A stretch of DNA of 44,137 nucleotides, from assembly GCF_029688865.1 (NCBI RefSeq), contig NZ_JARUKV010000034.1, positions 1-44,137 on the forward strand, given 5' to 3'. The notes beneath the pieces are model-generated. The model searched no databases, was not told the DNA's origin, and was given only the letters and a program-made list of their open reading frames with translations. The DNA is from Natronococcus sp. A-GB7. Its GTDB lineage: Archaea > Halobacteriota > Halobacteria > Halobacteriales > Natrialbaceae. The position numbers and the translations under genes were made by a program. Positions 17,991-28,800 of the stretch are shown piece by piece. The first letter of the stretch is position 1, and every line of letters begins with the position of its first letter.

Positions 17991-20839
17991 TAGGTCGGGT
18001 AGTAGAGTCCGATAGTCAGCAGGTCTTCACTTGCGACGTCGAGGTTGTCGAAGCCGGCTAGCTGCTCGCCGTAGCCGGCCTCGCGCAACTTCTCGTGCAT
18101 CTCTTTACGTTCTTGTGAGATCTCTTCACGCCGCTTGTCGGCTCGGTCGTCGATGGCCCGTTCGAGCTTCTCGTGTTCGATCGCCGTTTCGATGTCGCGC
18201 TTCCACTCCTGTTCGGAACGGCCGGCATCGGTCGCATCATCGTCGAGTAACGCCCGTACCTTCTCCTCAGTTAGTGGCTCCTCACCGTAGAGTGGGAGCG
18301 CCAGCTGGAGTAACTCCTCCATCACGGTCGGCTTCTCCCCCGTGTAGGCGAAGTAGCGGACCTTGAACGTGTAGAGCGCGGTCGGCTCCGACACAAGGGA
18401 GGTTCCGCGCATCGACGTCCGACCATACCTATCCTTACTCGTCAGCGCCACCTCCTTGACAGCCTCGATGAGTCGCTGCACAAGCGGGTGAGCGATGTCA
18501 AGCATCTCGACCTTCTCGTCCTCGGCGGCACGGTTGGGGTCAAACGTAACGCGTTCGTACTCGTCTTTGATATCCGTCCCGCGGACTTCGTCGGTGGTCA
18601 GCTTGATCCTGTACGTCCCGTCCACGTTGACGTCGAAGGTGCAGTTGAACAGCTGGAGTCCGCTCTTGACGAACGACTCGAGTGCATCCTCACCGCCAAG
18701 CAGCTTCTGAGTCTTCTCCTGGCGTTCCTTGACTTCGCTCAGATCGACTTCCGTGTGGTTGTAGAACGACTCGTCCTTGATACGCTCGAGTACCTCGTTG
18801 TCGAACGCGCTCTCTTCGGTCTCCGCCCCGCTATCGCCGCTTCCGTAGTCCATCAGCGTCTGCTGTGGCATCAGCTCGCTCAGCTCGTGGGAGTCAAGCA
18901 ACTTCAACAGTCCCTCGTCGTCGCCGAGATACGGCGGCGAAAATCCATACTCCGAACGGATCTCCTGAGCCTTCTCGATAAGCTTCGTCAGCACCATCCG
19001 GTCCATCGGGTCGTCGACGACCATCGTCCGGATGAACACTTTGTCACGCTTCTGGCCGTATCGGTCCACCCGACCGTTTCGCTGTTCGAGCCGATTGGGG
19101 TTCCACGGTAGTTCATAGTGGATGACCTGGTTCGCGGCGTACTGCAGGTTCATCCCCTCGCTGATCACGTCGGTCGCGATCAACACGCCGCGGTCTGCGT
19201 CAGCGAACGCCTGGAACCGCTCGTTCCGCTCGGCCTCTCCCAGTTCGCCGTAGAGGGTGTGGAGGTTGATGCTGTCACCGAATTCGTCATCAATGTGTTT
19301 CTTGAGGTACTCCAGTGTATCGACATATTTGGTGAAGATAATCGTCCCACCGCTCCGGAATCGGGCCGGAAGTGTTTGTCCGAGGAGCTGCTGAAGCTTG
19401 CTGTCGTGAGTCTTGGTGACCCGCTCTGCCGCCCCAAGCGTCTCCTCAAGCGAGTCTAGTTCCATCCGGATGGCCTTCTCGTCGCCAGTCACGACGCGCT
19501 CGACACGTTCACCAAGCTCGGTCTCGGTGTAGTCCTCACCGGGGTCGCTGTCTAGTGCATTCGCCTGGGCCATGTCCTCCGAGACCCCGGCATTTTCGTC
19601 GATTTCGCCACCGGACTCTTCGAGCTCTTTCAGTCGATCATTCAGCTTCCCACGGCGGTTCTTGAGTGATTGGCGAAGTGCCTCTGGGCTCGAAAGCGCA
19701 CGCTTCAGGAAGTGAATGACCGTCCACTGGGCGATGTTGCGGTTGTCGGACTTCTTGGCGGCTTCCACGAGTGTGTCACCGTAGTCCCGAACCGCATCAT
19801 AGGCAGTCTTCTCGTAGTCCGTTGGTGAGACCTCGACTGTTTTCTGATCTCGTTCCGGGAATGGATTGTCCGCACCCTCACCGAACCACTGTTCGACATC
19901 CTTACGGCGACGCTGGACGACGTGACGCTTCGCGATATCACGGTTGATCTGTGGGTTGTTGGCATCACCCGACACGATTTCGGGGTTGACCATCTTCAGC
20001 AGGCTGGCGTAGCTGTCGGTGTAGCCGTTGTGAGGCGTCGCGGTGAGCAAGAGCGCGTGCGTCGCTGCGTCGGTAATCTGCTGGGTGAACTCCCAACGTT
20101 GTTTCGACGGCGACTGCGATGACGAAGACGTGTGCGGCCGGCAAGCCAAGTGTGCCTCGTCAATGATCACGAGGTCCCAGTCCTGGCTCAGGATCTGACT
20201 CCGGATCCGGCTCTGTTTGGCGTAGTCGATCGAAACGATGTGCTTCGAGTAGTACTCCCAGATACTCGTTCCCGGCGGGACGTCCTTCTCCATCACCTTG
20301 CGGTTTCGCCGGTTCGTGATCTTCGGTTCGATGTGGAAGAAGTGCTCGAACGCCTCTCGCCACTGCTCACGCAGATTTGCAGGCGTGACAATCAAGATAC
20401 GGTCGGCGCGATTTCGGGCCATCAGCTCGCTCGTGATCAGGCCCGCCTCGATTGTCTTCCCCAGACCGACGTCATCGGCAAGGAGGAGCCGGACGGCGGG
20501 CATGTCGAGACCCATCACGACCGGCGTCAGCTGGTACTCCGTCGGGATGACCCGGGAGCGCTGCAGGCTCATCAGCGGCGCCGTACCGTGAAGCATCGAG
20601 AGACGGTTGGCCCGTATCAGTAGGTCCTGAAACTGCGGACTCCCCATCTTCTCCGCCGACGGAGTGGGCAAACTCCCTTCCTCGATCTGCTCGATCGGGG
20701 CGTAGAAGCGGTGCGTCGACGTCGCGCCGTCCAACGCCGTCGCCGTCACCTCCTGTCCGTCGATGGCGTCGACGCGCCAGAGACGATTACGGTTCCGGAT
20801 AACTGTACCTGGTAGAAGTGAGTTAGGGTCGATACTCAT
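17990..20839 (-). CDS. SNF2-family helicase (DISARM DrmD-like)
   Basis: A 949-residue SF2 translocase: short N-terminal SH3-like segment (GTVIRNRNRLWRVDAIDG), then Walker A DDVGLGKT at ~119-126, DEAH at ~223-226, helicase C-terminal core with QYAANQVIHYELPWNPNRLEQ-type motif V, and motif VI QRNGRVDRYGQ at ~585. The last ~200 residues are helical and charged. SNF2 proteins of this size open class 1 DISARM operons (DrmD) directly before the methyltransferase, which is the order here. It is the first gene of the minus-strand operon. The ATG at 20839 leads straight into the conserved start; another ATG 19 bases upstream is out of frame. Helicase assignment is firm; DrmD equivalence rests on context. 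Confidence 0.88.
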   Translation of the reverse strand: MSIDPNSLLPGTVIRNRNRLWRVDAIDGQEVTATALDGATSTHRFYAPIEQIEEGSLPTPSAEKMGSPQFQDLLIRANRLSMLHGTAPLMSLQRSRVIPTEYQLTPVVMGLDMPAVRLLLADDVGLGKTIEAGLITSELMARNRADRILIVTPANLREQWREAFEHFFHIEPKITNRRNRKVMEKDVPPGTSIWEYYSKHIVSIDYAKQSRIRSQILSQDWDLVIIDEAHLACRPHTSSSSQSPSKQRWEFTQQITDAATHALLLTATPHNGYTDSYASLLKMVNPEIVSGDANNPQINRDIAKRHVVQRRRKDVEQWFGEGADNPFPERDQKTVEVSPTDYEKTAYDAVRDYGDTLVEAAKKSDNRNIAQWTVIHFLKRALSSPEALRQSLKNRRGKLNDRLKELEESGGEIDENAGVSEDMAQANALDSDPGEDYTETELGERVERVVTGDEKAIRMELDSLEETLGAAERVTKTHDSKLQQLLGQTLPARFRSGGTIIFTKYVDTLEYLKKHIDDEFGDSINLHTLYGELGEAERNERFQAFADADRGVLIATDVISEGMNLQYAANQVIHYELPWNPNRLEQRNGRVDRYGQKRDKVFIRTMVVDDPMDRMVLTKLIEKAQEIRSEYGFSPPYLGDDEGLLKLLDSHELSELMPQQTLMDYGSGDSGAETEESAFDNEVLERIKDESFYNHTEVDLSEVKERQEKTQKLLGGEDALESFVKSGLQLFNCTFDVNVDGTYRIKLTTDEVRGTDIKDEYERVTFDPNRAAEDEKVEMLDIAHPLVQRLIEAVKEVALTSKDRYGRTSMRGTSLVSEPTALYTFKVRYFAYTGEKPTVMEELLQLALPLYGEEPLTEEKVRALLDDDATDAGRSEQEWKRDIETAIEHEKLERAIDDRADKRREEISQERKEMHEKLREAGYGEQLAGFDNLDVASEDLLTIGLYYPT

Positions 20840-21061
20840 AGGGAGCTCTCATTCATGGGTGGTTGAACCTCGGGTCGTGAATAGTTTGACCTATTCCACT
20901 AGCCACTTATGCATTTCCTTGATGTGGTTGAATCGGATGAGGTGCCGTCATTCAAGTATTAAATAGCGATCGGTCCAGTTCTGACACTTCTGGCAAACAT
21001 CGGTACAAAACCCACACCACAATTATTGGTAGACCAAACTGTTCTCTGCATCACCAAGTTG

Positions 21062-21068
21062 TTAAGTA
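21062..21068 (+). promoter_or_regulatory. TATA-like box of the McrBC operon
   Basis: TTAAGTA begins 32 bases before the ATG at 21094, the spacing for a leaderless haloarchaeal transcript. It favours that ATG over the in-frame GTG at 21070, which would lie inside the promoter. The 254-base divergent gap (20840-21093) must also hold the promoter of the minus-strand operon, but I could not place it. Confidence 0.45.
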
Positions 21069-21093
21069 GGTGGCGCGTCGCGATTTTTACCAT

Positions 21094-23619
21094 ATGCCGC
21101 CTGGGATCGTGCTGGCGTCTGCGACGAGTCCGACTGAACAAGCTGCGTTCGACGAACTCGTTCACCGTGGCGTCGAGTATGATGCCGTCGCCGACTTCCA
21201 CCCGCCGTCGAGCGATCGGGTGGTCCACGCCTGGACGGTCCCTGAAAACGACGACGTCGACCCGACACGTATCTCCGCGGGCGATATCGTACTCTTCTAC
21301 AGAGGGAGCAATCGATACAAGTGGGCAGCACAGATCACTCGTGTTGATCAGGATCCCGATCTAGCCCACGACCTGAATACCCGCGTCGACGACGCCGCAC
21401 CGGCCGCACATCCACACGACGAACTGAGTAACATAGTCCTGTGGCTCACCATCCCGGTCCCAATTGAGCTCCAGAGTTTCGAGCTGCACGACCTATTTGG
21501 TCTCGATCAGAAGGCGCTCACTCGAACTATCATTCCACACACCGATGCCATCGACGAACTCCTCGAGGAGTACGGGTCGCTCGAGTCGATGCTCACCGCT
21601 CACCGCGAGCCACCATCGGTCTTCGTCGAAAAGACGTCACTATCTGATAAGCCGTATAAACAGTCAGGCCAGGAACTCGAGCTGGGCTCGGGTGCGTTCT
21701 CCTCGAGCGAGAGCATTGATGGACGCGACATTTACGGGACGCTGCGCGAGCCTGAAGTTGGCGATCTGGTGCTCCACATCCTCACAGACACCCGAGAGTT
21801 TCGCGGCGTTTCCATCGTTACGTCGACGCTTCGGGACGACTTTCAGGGCCCCTCGGACGGGTCGTGGACACCAAACACCGAGGGCGGTGGCTACTTCCTC
21901 CCCTTGGGAGGGTATCGAGCGTTTGAGAACCCCGTCGACTTTGACGACGCCTTGTTGGACAACGACGACTACCATCCGCGACTCAAGGAGATCTATGAGG
22001 TCCACGACGGTCACCTGTACGACCAGAACTTCGAGCTCGTCCAGGGAGGGTACTTCACTAAGCTCCCCATCGATCTGCTCTACCTCTTCATCGCGATCGA
22101 ACCTAGACTTCTAGCGGACATTCGCCGTGTCTACTGGGACCTCCAGCCACCGGAACCAGCAGACCAGTACAAGAAGGTTAGCGAGACGGTCGTCGACATC
22201 CGGACACGGCTGCCGTTCACATCGACCGGCCTGGATTGGTTCCAAGAAGCCTTTACACAGACCATTATAGAGACACTCTCCGAGTCACTTGCGGGTGTCG
22301 AACCCAACGCCGAGCTCGATCGGACCCAGGCGGTTCACTGCGAGCTGATCACGCAACTCTACTTCGCAAACGAAGAGACGCTCACAGCGATAGCAGAGGA
22401 AGTCGGCATTGGTGCAACGAACCGAATCAGCCACGCAGAGACGCTCTTTTTCGTGCTCTTTCGTGAGCTACAGTCTCGTGCAGGCGTGAACCCGAACATG
22501 AACCAAGTGAAGATAGATACGCTCGTCAGCGAGACGTACACCGTCGAAGCACCGACGCTCGACGTACCCGTCGACGAAGGTGGACCGCTCAAACCCCGAG
22601 AGAAACCCGAAGAGGGTGACGAGATCGCCCGCCAGCTGGTCAACAGCGGGCAGATGGTCTTCTACGGACCGCCGGGGACCGGAAAGACCTACACCGCAAA
22701 GCGATTTGCCCACTGGTGGCTCAACGAGCAAGATGGCGTCGACGCGCATACGAGTCAACTGGAGACCGTTACGTTCCACCCGTCATTCACGTACGAAGAC
22801 TTCGTCGAAGGCCTAAGCGTCGACACCACCGAAGAGGGATCGGTGACCTATGACGAACAACCGGGGGTGTTCCTCGAGTTCGCAAATGAAGCGAAACGCG
22901 CCTATCACGCAGCCGGCGACGACGAAGAGGCGCCACGGTATGTCTTGATCATCGACGAGATCAACCGGGGCAACCTCGCCCAAATCTTCGGTGAGATGAT
23001 TACAGCACTGGAGTCGGACAAGCGCCTCGACGGCGAGAACGAGACCGAAGTCTCCCTTGCTCACTCAGGGAGCGCGTTTCATCTTCCGCCGAATCTCTAC
23101 CTGATCGGGACGATGAACACCGCCGACCGCTCGATCGCACTCGTCGACGCCGCCCTTCGCCGACGGTTCCGTTTTCTCTCTTTCCCACCGAAGCTCCGAC
23201 TCCTTCGCGAAGAACACAAGCTCGGCGACTGGACCGATGTCGACCGAATCGCCTCCGCACCCAGCCACTCCGATTCTCTCCTCGCTCAATCACTAATCGC
23301 GGTGTACGAACTGAACAAGCGTATCCGCTCTGAGCATGATCTCGGTCGGGGCAAACAGATCGGTCATTCGTTCCTCTTCAACGTTGACACTGACACAGAC
23401 ATCGTCGACACCTGGCGGTTCGAGATTCTGCCGCTGCTCGAGGAGTATTTGTTCGGGCAGTACTCCAGAATCCGTGAGGTGCTGTTCGTCGGCGACGGCG
23501 AGATGCTGTTTGACTGGGAGCGTGAGCAGATCAAGTCGTTCGACGATGGCAAGTTGTCCACCGCACTCGAACCGTTTGTCGCCGAGTTCAACTCGTCGGA
23601 GGCCACCGACGACGACTGA
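21094..23619 (+). CDS. mcrB: McrB-type GTPase/AAA+ restriction subunit with two EVE/PUA-like sensor regions
   Basis: McrB is the NTP-driven motor of McrBC, which cuts DNA carrying modified cytosine. This 841-residue version shows Walker A GPPGTGKT at ~525-532, Walker B and sensor region LIIDEINRGNLAQIFGEM at ~617, and the GTP-family signature MNTADRS at ~674 followed by DAALRRRFRF. Two N-terminal segments resemble EVE/PUA-like modified-base readers. One is at ~60-95 (ISAGDIVLFYRGSNRYKWAAQI); the other at ~220-300 (VGDLVLHILT, FRGVSIV, GYFLPLGGYRAF). A helical linker follows. The stop shares one base with the mcrC start (TGATG). It is divergent from the DISARM-like operon. The start was chosen by the TATA box. 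Confidence 0.85.
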   Translation: MPPGIVLASATSPTEQAAFDELVHRGVEYDAVADFHPPSSDRVVHAWTVPENDDVDPTRISAGDIVLFYRGSNRYKWAAQITRVDQDPDLAHDLNTRVDDAAPAAHPHDELSNIVLWLTIPVPIELQSFELHDLFGLDQKALTRTIIPHTDAIDELLEEYGSLESMLTAHREPPSVFVEKTSLSDKPYKQSGQELELGSGAFSSSESIDGRDIYGTLREPEVGDLVLHILTDTREFRGVSIVTSTLRDDFQGPSDGSWTPNTEGGGYFLPLGGYRAFENPVDFDDALLDNDDYHPRLKEIYEVHDGHLYDQNFELVQGGYFTKLPIDLLYLFIAIEPRLLADIRRVYWDLQPPEPADQYKKVSETVVDIRTRLPFTSTGLDWFQEAFTQTIIETLSESLAGVEPNAELDRTQAVHCELITQLYFANEETLTAIAEEVGIGATNRISHAETLFFVLFRELQSRAGVNPNMNQVKIDTLVSETYTVEAPTLDVPVDEGGPLKPREKPEEGDEIARQLVNSGQMVFYGPPGTGKTYTAKRFAHWWLNEQDGVDAHTSQLETVTFHPSFTYEDFVEGLSVDTTEEGSVTYDEQPGVFLEFANEAKRAYHAAGDDEEAPRYVLIIDEINRGNLAQIFGEMITALESDKRLDGENETEVSLAHSGSAFHLPPNLYLIGTMNTADRSIALVDAALRRRFRFLSFPPKLRLLREEHKLGDWTDVDRIASAPSHSDSLLAQSLIAVYELNKRIRSEHDLGRGKQIGHSFLFNVDTDTDIVDTWRFEILPLLEEYLFGQYSRIREVLFVGDGEMLFDWEREQIKSFDDGKLSTALEPFVAEFNSSEATDDD

Positions 23620-24884
23620 TGGCTGTCTCGACGCACATAGACGAAGTCCAGTTCGCAGCCGACATCGAGCTCTCGGAGTATGAAGAACATGATGAGCCGA
23701 TTGAGCTGAGCGAAGCGGCGGCACGAATGCTCACCCAGGAGGTGAACGGCGGCGACGATCGCGATGGCGATCGGATCAAGCTGCGCTACAACCGTGACGG
23801 GGAGGCGATCCTCACGGCGACCTCATACGTCGGCATCGTCTCACTCCGGGATGGCCCAACAATCCAGATCCAGCCGAAGGCTGCGGGCACGAACCTCCTT
23901 TCACTACTCCGTTTCGCCCACAACACGACGGCCACGACGTTCGAGACACAGACGCCCTATCGACAGGGACAGACATTTCTCGACGCGCTCGGGGCACTCT
24001 ACGAAGCCGAGCTGCGACGAGTCCTGAACAAAGGGCTCCACACGGACTACCAGCGAAAGAGTAGCACCGAACAACACCTGCGTGGACAGCTCAACCTCCA
24101 GCGTCAGCTCCAGCGTCATCCACCGACGCCCACGGCGTTCGAGTGCACCTACGACGAACTGACCCACGACATCACCGCGAACAGAGCGATCTTGTACGCA
24201 ACGTCGATCCTCCTCGGCCTCGTCTCCGATCCTTCTGTCTCTCGGTCGCTGCAACAGCACCAGCAGCTACTGCGCCGGCGGGTCACCCTCGAGCCAGTTA
24301 CGGTCCAGCAGGTCGAACGCATCCAGCTCACGAGACTCTCGGACTACTACGAGGACGTCCTCCGCCTGGCTCGCCTGGTCATCGGCAACGCATTCATCAG
24401 CGAGCTCGAGGCCGGCGCCAGCGCCTCTTTCGCGATGCTCGTGAACATGAATACCGTCTTTGAGAACGCCGTCGAGCGGGCCGCGCGGGCTGCCGTCACT
24501 GACCGGGACGGCTGGCGAGTCGTGCCACAAGACCGGAGTCAGTCGTTGCTCACCGGTGGCCGTCATGACGTCACGCTCAAACCTGACGTGACAGTGTTCG
24601 ACGGCGCGGACTCGGTGCGAATGGTCGGCGACGCCAAGTGGAAGACCAGCCCACCGAAGAATGCTGACTTCTACCAGATGACCTCCTATATGCTCGCACG
24701 AGACGCACCGGGCGTTCTCTTCTACCCCAATTGTAACGGAGCGAATGCGTCCCAATCGATCGTCGCCGAGCAGTATCCGCTCGAGCTCGTCGAGCTGCCG
24801 ACATCGAAAGAGGTCAGTAATCACGAGGAGTTTGTTACGGTGTTCAAGCGGGCAGTGGCAGCATCTCTTTCGATTACTGAATAG
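23619..24884 (+). CDS. mcrC: McrC nuclease subunit
   Basis: The 421-residue partner of McrB. The N-terminal half (~60-250) carries the usual McrC beta-rich start (ILTATSYVGIVSLRDGPTIQIQPKA) and helical ATPase-stimulating region. The nuclease is the C-terminal PD-(D/E)xK domain: LKPDVTVF at ~320-327 and GDAKWK at ~335-340 supply the catalytic Asp, Asp and Lys. It is translationally coupled to mcrB by a TGATG overlap. Length and motifs are intact, so the pair should be functional. Known McrBC needs methylated or hydroxymethylated cytosine; whether that holds here depends on the unusual McrB sensor regions. Confidence 0.88.
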   Translation: MAVSTHIDEVQFAADIELSEYEEHDEPIELSEAAARMLTQEVNGGDDRDGDRIKLRYNRDGEAILTATSYVGIVSLRDGPTIQIQPKAAGTNLLSLLRFAHNTTATTFETQTPYRQGQTFLDALGALYEAELRRVLNKGLHTDYQRKSSTEQHLRGQLNLQRQLQRHPPTPTAFECTYDELTHDITANRAILYATSILLGLVSDPSVSRSLQQHQQLLRRRVTLEPVTVQQVERIQLTRLSDYYEDVLRLARLVIGNAFISELEAGASASFAMLVNMNTVFENAVERAARAAVTDRDGWRVVPQDRSQSLLTGGRHDVTLKPDVTVFDGADSVRMVGDAKWKTSPPKNADFYQMTSYMLARDAPGVLFYPNCNGANASQSIVAEQYPLELVELPTSKEVSNHEEFVTVFKRAVAASLSITE

Positions 24885-25009
24885 CGTGCCATAGAAGACC
24901 AGCTGAATGGGTTGAACAAGTCCAAGTAGAGGGTCAATCAGTCCGTGGCCTCTATCGGTTCGTCGATGATTCACGTGAAGAGTAACGAATGGTATTCAAC
25001 AGGACCTCC

Positions 25010-25324
25010 GGAGCCTGAACCCCTAAGACCGATTCGTGGTTTAGCTGTCGGATGGCTCAATTTGGTCTGCAGCAAGCTCTCTCGCAAGATACACTCGACC
25101 CAGTGCTAAATGGCCTGATGAGAACGCTCAATGCCGCTCAAGCGAAGAATTGCTTGTATCTCTCGGAGCGAACATCCGGTCGCGTGGAGGCGGACGGCAA
25201 ACACCCTGGCGAGTGTCGTCGTCCGCTCATGCTTCCAAGCTTTCTCAAACTCCTCCGCGTAGTACTCGCTGAGCAGGTCTACGGGCATGTTCCACACTAA
25301 CTCCACGACCTGCTCGTTCCTCAA
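25010..25324 (-). pseudogene. remnant of an IS6-family (ISH type) transposase N-terminus
   Basis: The minus strand reads MPVDLLSEYYAEEF, then RLHATGCSLREIQAILRLSGIERSHQAI, a TAG where haloarchaeal IS6 transposases have Trp, then HWVECILRE and PTAKPRIG. This is the helix-turn-helix start of an IS6-type transposase; the DDE catalytic core is missing. The stop codon and truncation make it inactive. The rest of 24885-25051 holds nothing I can support. Confidence 0.65.
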
Positions 25325-25614
25325 ACTGGCCTAACTAGACGGTGCCTAGAGATCGATCAAAATATCATGTTGAATGACAGTATAGCTGGCACGTTCTGTT
25401 CATTCACACCCAATATTCCGACCCCCGTTATCAGTCATACTGACTTACTGACTGATTTTGGACCTGATGAACACCCTCGATCCGCTAGCCTCCTATAAGA
25501 CTCACATAGGTCATTAGGGGGAGCACTGTCTATAGTAGCCGCTGAAAGTCAATGCACATCCGATCGCTCGACAACTATACGATCAGTACGTAAATCTCTC
25601 AGGTGTTACTATAA
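25325..25614. other. intergenic stretch beside the transposase remnant
   Basis: There is no supported gene here. It contains a small cluster of CTGACT-like direct repeats near 25438-25462. A segment around 25525-25570 may be the end of an old insertion element, but no matching inverted end was found, so I leave it unassigned. Confidence 0.3.
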
Positions 25615-25800
25615 TTAATGAAATTTGAGGAGTGAGGGGGTCGTATAGTTGGTGTCGACCGTCTCGGTGATCTCGGTCGCGAGCTCCTCAAGGGTCTCGC
25701 GCTGACTGTCGTCGACGTCGGGATCCAAATCGACTGATACGGTGGAACGGGTATCAGCGACGCTCAACATCTCAGCCTTGGAAAGTCGATGATCGGTCAT
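25615..25800 (-). CDS. small acidic protein coupled to the sacsin-like gene
   Basis: A 61-residue protein starting at the ATG at 25800, inside the last 29 bases of the 1640-residue gene, hence likely translationally coupled. Its composition is haloarchaeal (VDLDPDVDDSQRETLEELATEI), with one amphipathic helix. No family recognised. A longer in-frame start at 25827 is possible but lies deeper in the upstream gene. Confidence 0.5.
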   Translation of the reverse strand: MTDHRLSKAEMLSVADTRSTVSVDLDPDVDDSQRETLEELATEITETVDTNYTTPSLLKFH

Positions 25801-28800
25801 CCGAACGTCGATTGATACGGAGGACAATGCCGTCGTGTGTGAACCCCTCGACGTCGAGTTCGTCGAGGAGCGCTGGGAGCTCCTCGAGGTGACCGTTCAG
25901 ATTGATGGCCGACTCGTCCGGGAGCACCCCGACGAGTCGCCAGTCGCCCCGATACCGCCACGCATCTTCGGGATCGGATTGTAGGCACACACGGCGATAG
26001 ACCGAGATCTGGTTCGCACTGAGATGGACATTGCTCGCAGGGCCACCGGAGAGCGCCTTCGCCTCATATCTGACCGGTCGGAACTCGCCGTCGTCGTGTA
26101 CGAGCCCAACGAGATCGAATCCAGCGCCATCCCAGACACGAGAGATGTGCAGGCCCCGGGCCAGTGCTGAGTCATCGTCAGTTGCTCGCCATTCGTTCCA
26201 TGCCTCACGGACCGACGACCGGGTGGTTCCTTCGGGGAACGGTGAGAGGAGGGCCTCTCGGGCCGCCTCGAAGAACTCTGGGCTATCGTCGTGTTCTAAT
26301 GCGGAGAGGGTTTCGTCACGGACGCAGTCCAGCAGCGCCACTTCTGCCTCGTCGCCGACTATCTTCTGAGCCTTGTGCTTCCGCGCCATCTCCTGTCGGT
26401 CGAACGTCCCGTTATCGTTCGGGTGACTCTCCAGACCCTCTGGCCCATCTCGAGTCCATCCTGCATCGCTCGCGTCTTCGATCTTCGAGATTGATTTGTA
26501 GCGTGGCGAGAAACGTCGAATTTCGTCGCTCAAGACCTCCGGATCAGGAATCTTCGAGGCTGGAATCGAAGCGGTGTAATCCGCGTTGGATAGCCAGCGG
26601 ACGACAGCCCGAGATTGGTCGAACGTGAGTCGATGGACGGCGGAGTCGATGAACTCTTCGAGAGACTGCTCGACGGTCTCTTCGTCTGCATCCTCCACCC
26701 CGTTCGACGAGACGAGATTGACCAGATACGACACTAGCCGTGGTTGGTGATCGTCGAACCAGCGCTGCCACCGGAGGCGATGCTCGTGGGAGCATGAGAA
26801 TCGGGGCCTGAACCGATCTTGTTCCTCGGTGAGGTCAAGCTCCTTGAACCGTTGGTTGATTTCTACGTCGCGCACATCGTCGGAGCACTCGCCCATCCCG
26901 ATATCCGATGGTCCGAGCGAGGACAGCTGGGTAGGAGATTCGATAGAGTGGTTGAGTGTGAGATCGAACTCCCCCAGCACATCTCTGGTCGCATCGAACA
27001 AATTTCGTTTTGCGGCCTCGTCCAGCGGGTAGAGCAGCTGGGCGTACTGGCTCACGAGAGGTCCGGCATCTTTCCGATCGACGAATCGGTCGAGACGGTC
27101 GACACCATCATGGTCGTACTCAGTCAGGGCCCGCTCGAAGAGGATACCGACCTGGCGTTGATCTTCGAACAGGAGGTCCGCGAGGGCCTCACCGAACGGT
27201 GTCAGGTCGTGTGATGGTTCGCCCAGAGCACCATCGAACACGATGGTGGGGGCGTCTGTGTCCACGAAGAACGCATAGCTGTCCTCGCCTCTGTATCGTT
27301 CCTCGGAGTCGAGCTCCCGTCTGTCCGCGGAGAGAGTGTACTCCACCCATGCGTCTTCGACCTGCTGGAACAGACCATTGTGCCATCTGTCGATGATGTC
27401 GTCGTCTATATCGAGACGTCTGACGGCCTCGCTCAGCGCCAAGAGACGTGGGAGCAATCGCTCAATCGCCTCCTGTTTCTCGGTGGCCCTATCGTCGGTA
27501 TCCCCGTCGGTTTCGTCAAATCGGACCTGGCGGTTGACGGTGAGGAGGCGGGATTGCAACGGCGACGAGTCGTTGACGGACTGGCTCGGTAGTACCGCGG
27601 TAACGAGGGGGACTGAGTGGAAGATCCGACGCATCTGATCGCGATCGTCGGAGTTCGTGATGATGTAGGCGGGCTCGCCAGAGAGTTGTCGCCATTCAAG
27701 GGGACGTTCGTGCAGCCCTGTGGACGTCTCTGCGGGATGATACGTCAACAACGGTGGGGGATCGGTCCTTGATTCAGCCGAATCGTTGGAGACGATGGCC
27801 TGAAGGACTCGCTCGTACAGCCCGATGAGTGCATCGCGAGCGGAGGAGTCGACCTCGACACTGGTCAAGTCGAGGTTTTGGAGACGGTCGGCGAGTCTGC
27901 GTGCGGGGGCCGCATCATGCTTCTCGAGGGTTCCCTCGGATATTCCATCGAGCGCACCGAGCGTCGTCAGGATCTCTTTGTACTCCGACCCCTGGCCGAC
28001 ACTCCACAGGACGCGCTTTCGCCCGTACGAGCGCGTCGGGAGCACGACCACATCACGGGGAGCGACCCCGGCAGAGGCATCAGAGAGGTATCGTGGAGGT
28101 TCAGCGTGTCCGGTCGGGTCCTCCGTCGATTCGGAGTCGCTCTGGACGGGGAACCATGGCCGTTTGGCGAGCGGTGGGACCAGATTCGTCGACGCCCTCG
28201 ACGAATCTTCCTCATCTCTTCGTTCGTCGATCTCCTGCTCGATGAGGTCAGACAACCAGACGTCCCAGGCGTCTGCAATCGAGACCAACCACGCATCGGA
28301 CGGGCGGTCATCGTCGAACGACCCGTCCGAGAGCTGTGGCATCGTCGGGGCGCTGGGCCGTGTCTCTGCGGGGACGATGGTCGGCGGGATGGCTCGCGCA
28401 TCGACGATGGCGTCTTGTCCACCTTCGATGAGGGTCAGTGGGATGCCTCCCTCGGGAGGTTCCGGCCCACAACCTAGGAACAGCAGGAATGATTTGACAT
28501 CGAGAGATGGCGGGAGGTCGCCGAGTCTGTCGATGTCGACCTGGTCGATGGTGAGTTGACGGGCGGGCGCCCATAGTGTACCATCGACGGGTAAATGGAG
28601 TGTCGCAATCGATCGGCCCGCCCGCTGCTCGGTACCGCTTGAGTCTCCGGATAGGAATCGCCACCCCATCCCGTATCCGTCGCTCTCTCCGAACGGGTCG
28701 GTCTGGTAGCGTTCGTAGAGGAACAGCTCCGCCGCGTATCCGATCAGTTCGCGTTGGAGGGTCGCTGCTCGGTCGGCATCCTCCGCCAGGGGCTGGTAAT

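Noticed and set aside
18488-20623. Plus-strand frames opposite the SNF2 gene
   Set aside because: Shadows of a gene with a complete set of helicase motifs.
3913-20839. BREX system
   Set aside because: PglX-like methyltransferases and helicases are present, but no PglZ, BrxC, BrxA or BrxB can be seen anywhere in the window.
21070-21093. GTG at 21070 as start of mcrB
   Set aside because: It would fall between the TATA-like box and the ATG at 21094, inside the expected promoter.
25525-25570. Possible insertion-element end
   Set aside because: It feels familiar from haloarchaeal element ends, but no partner inverted end or target duplication could be found by eye.
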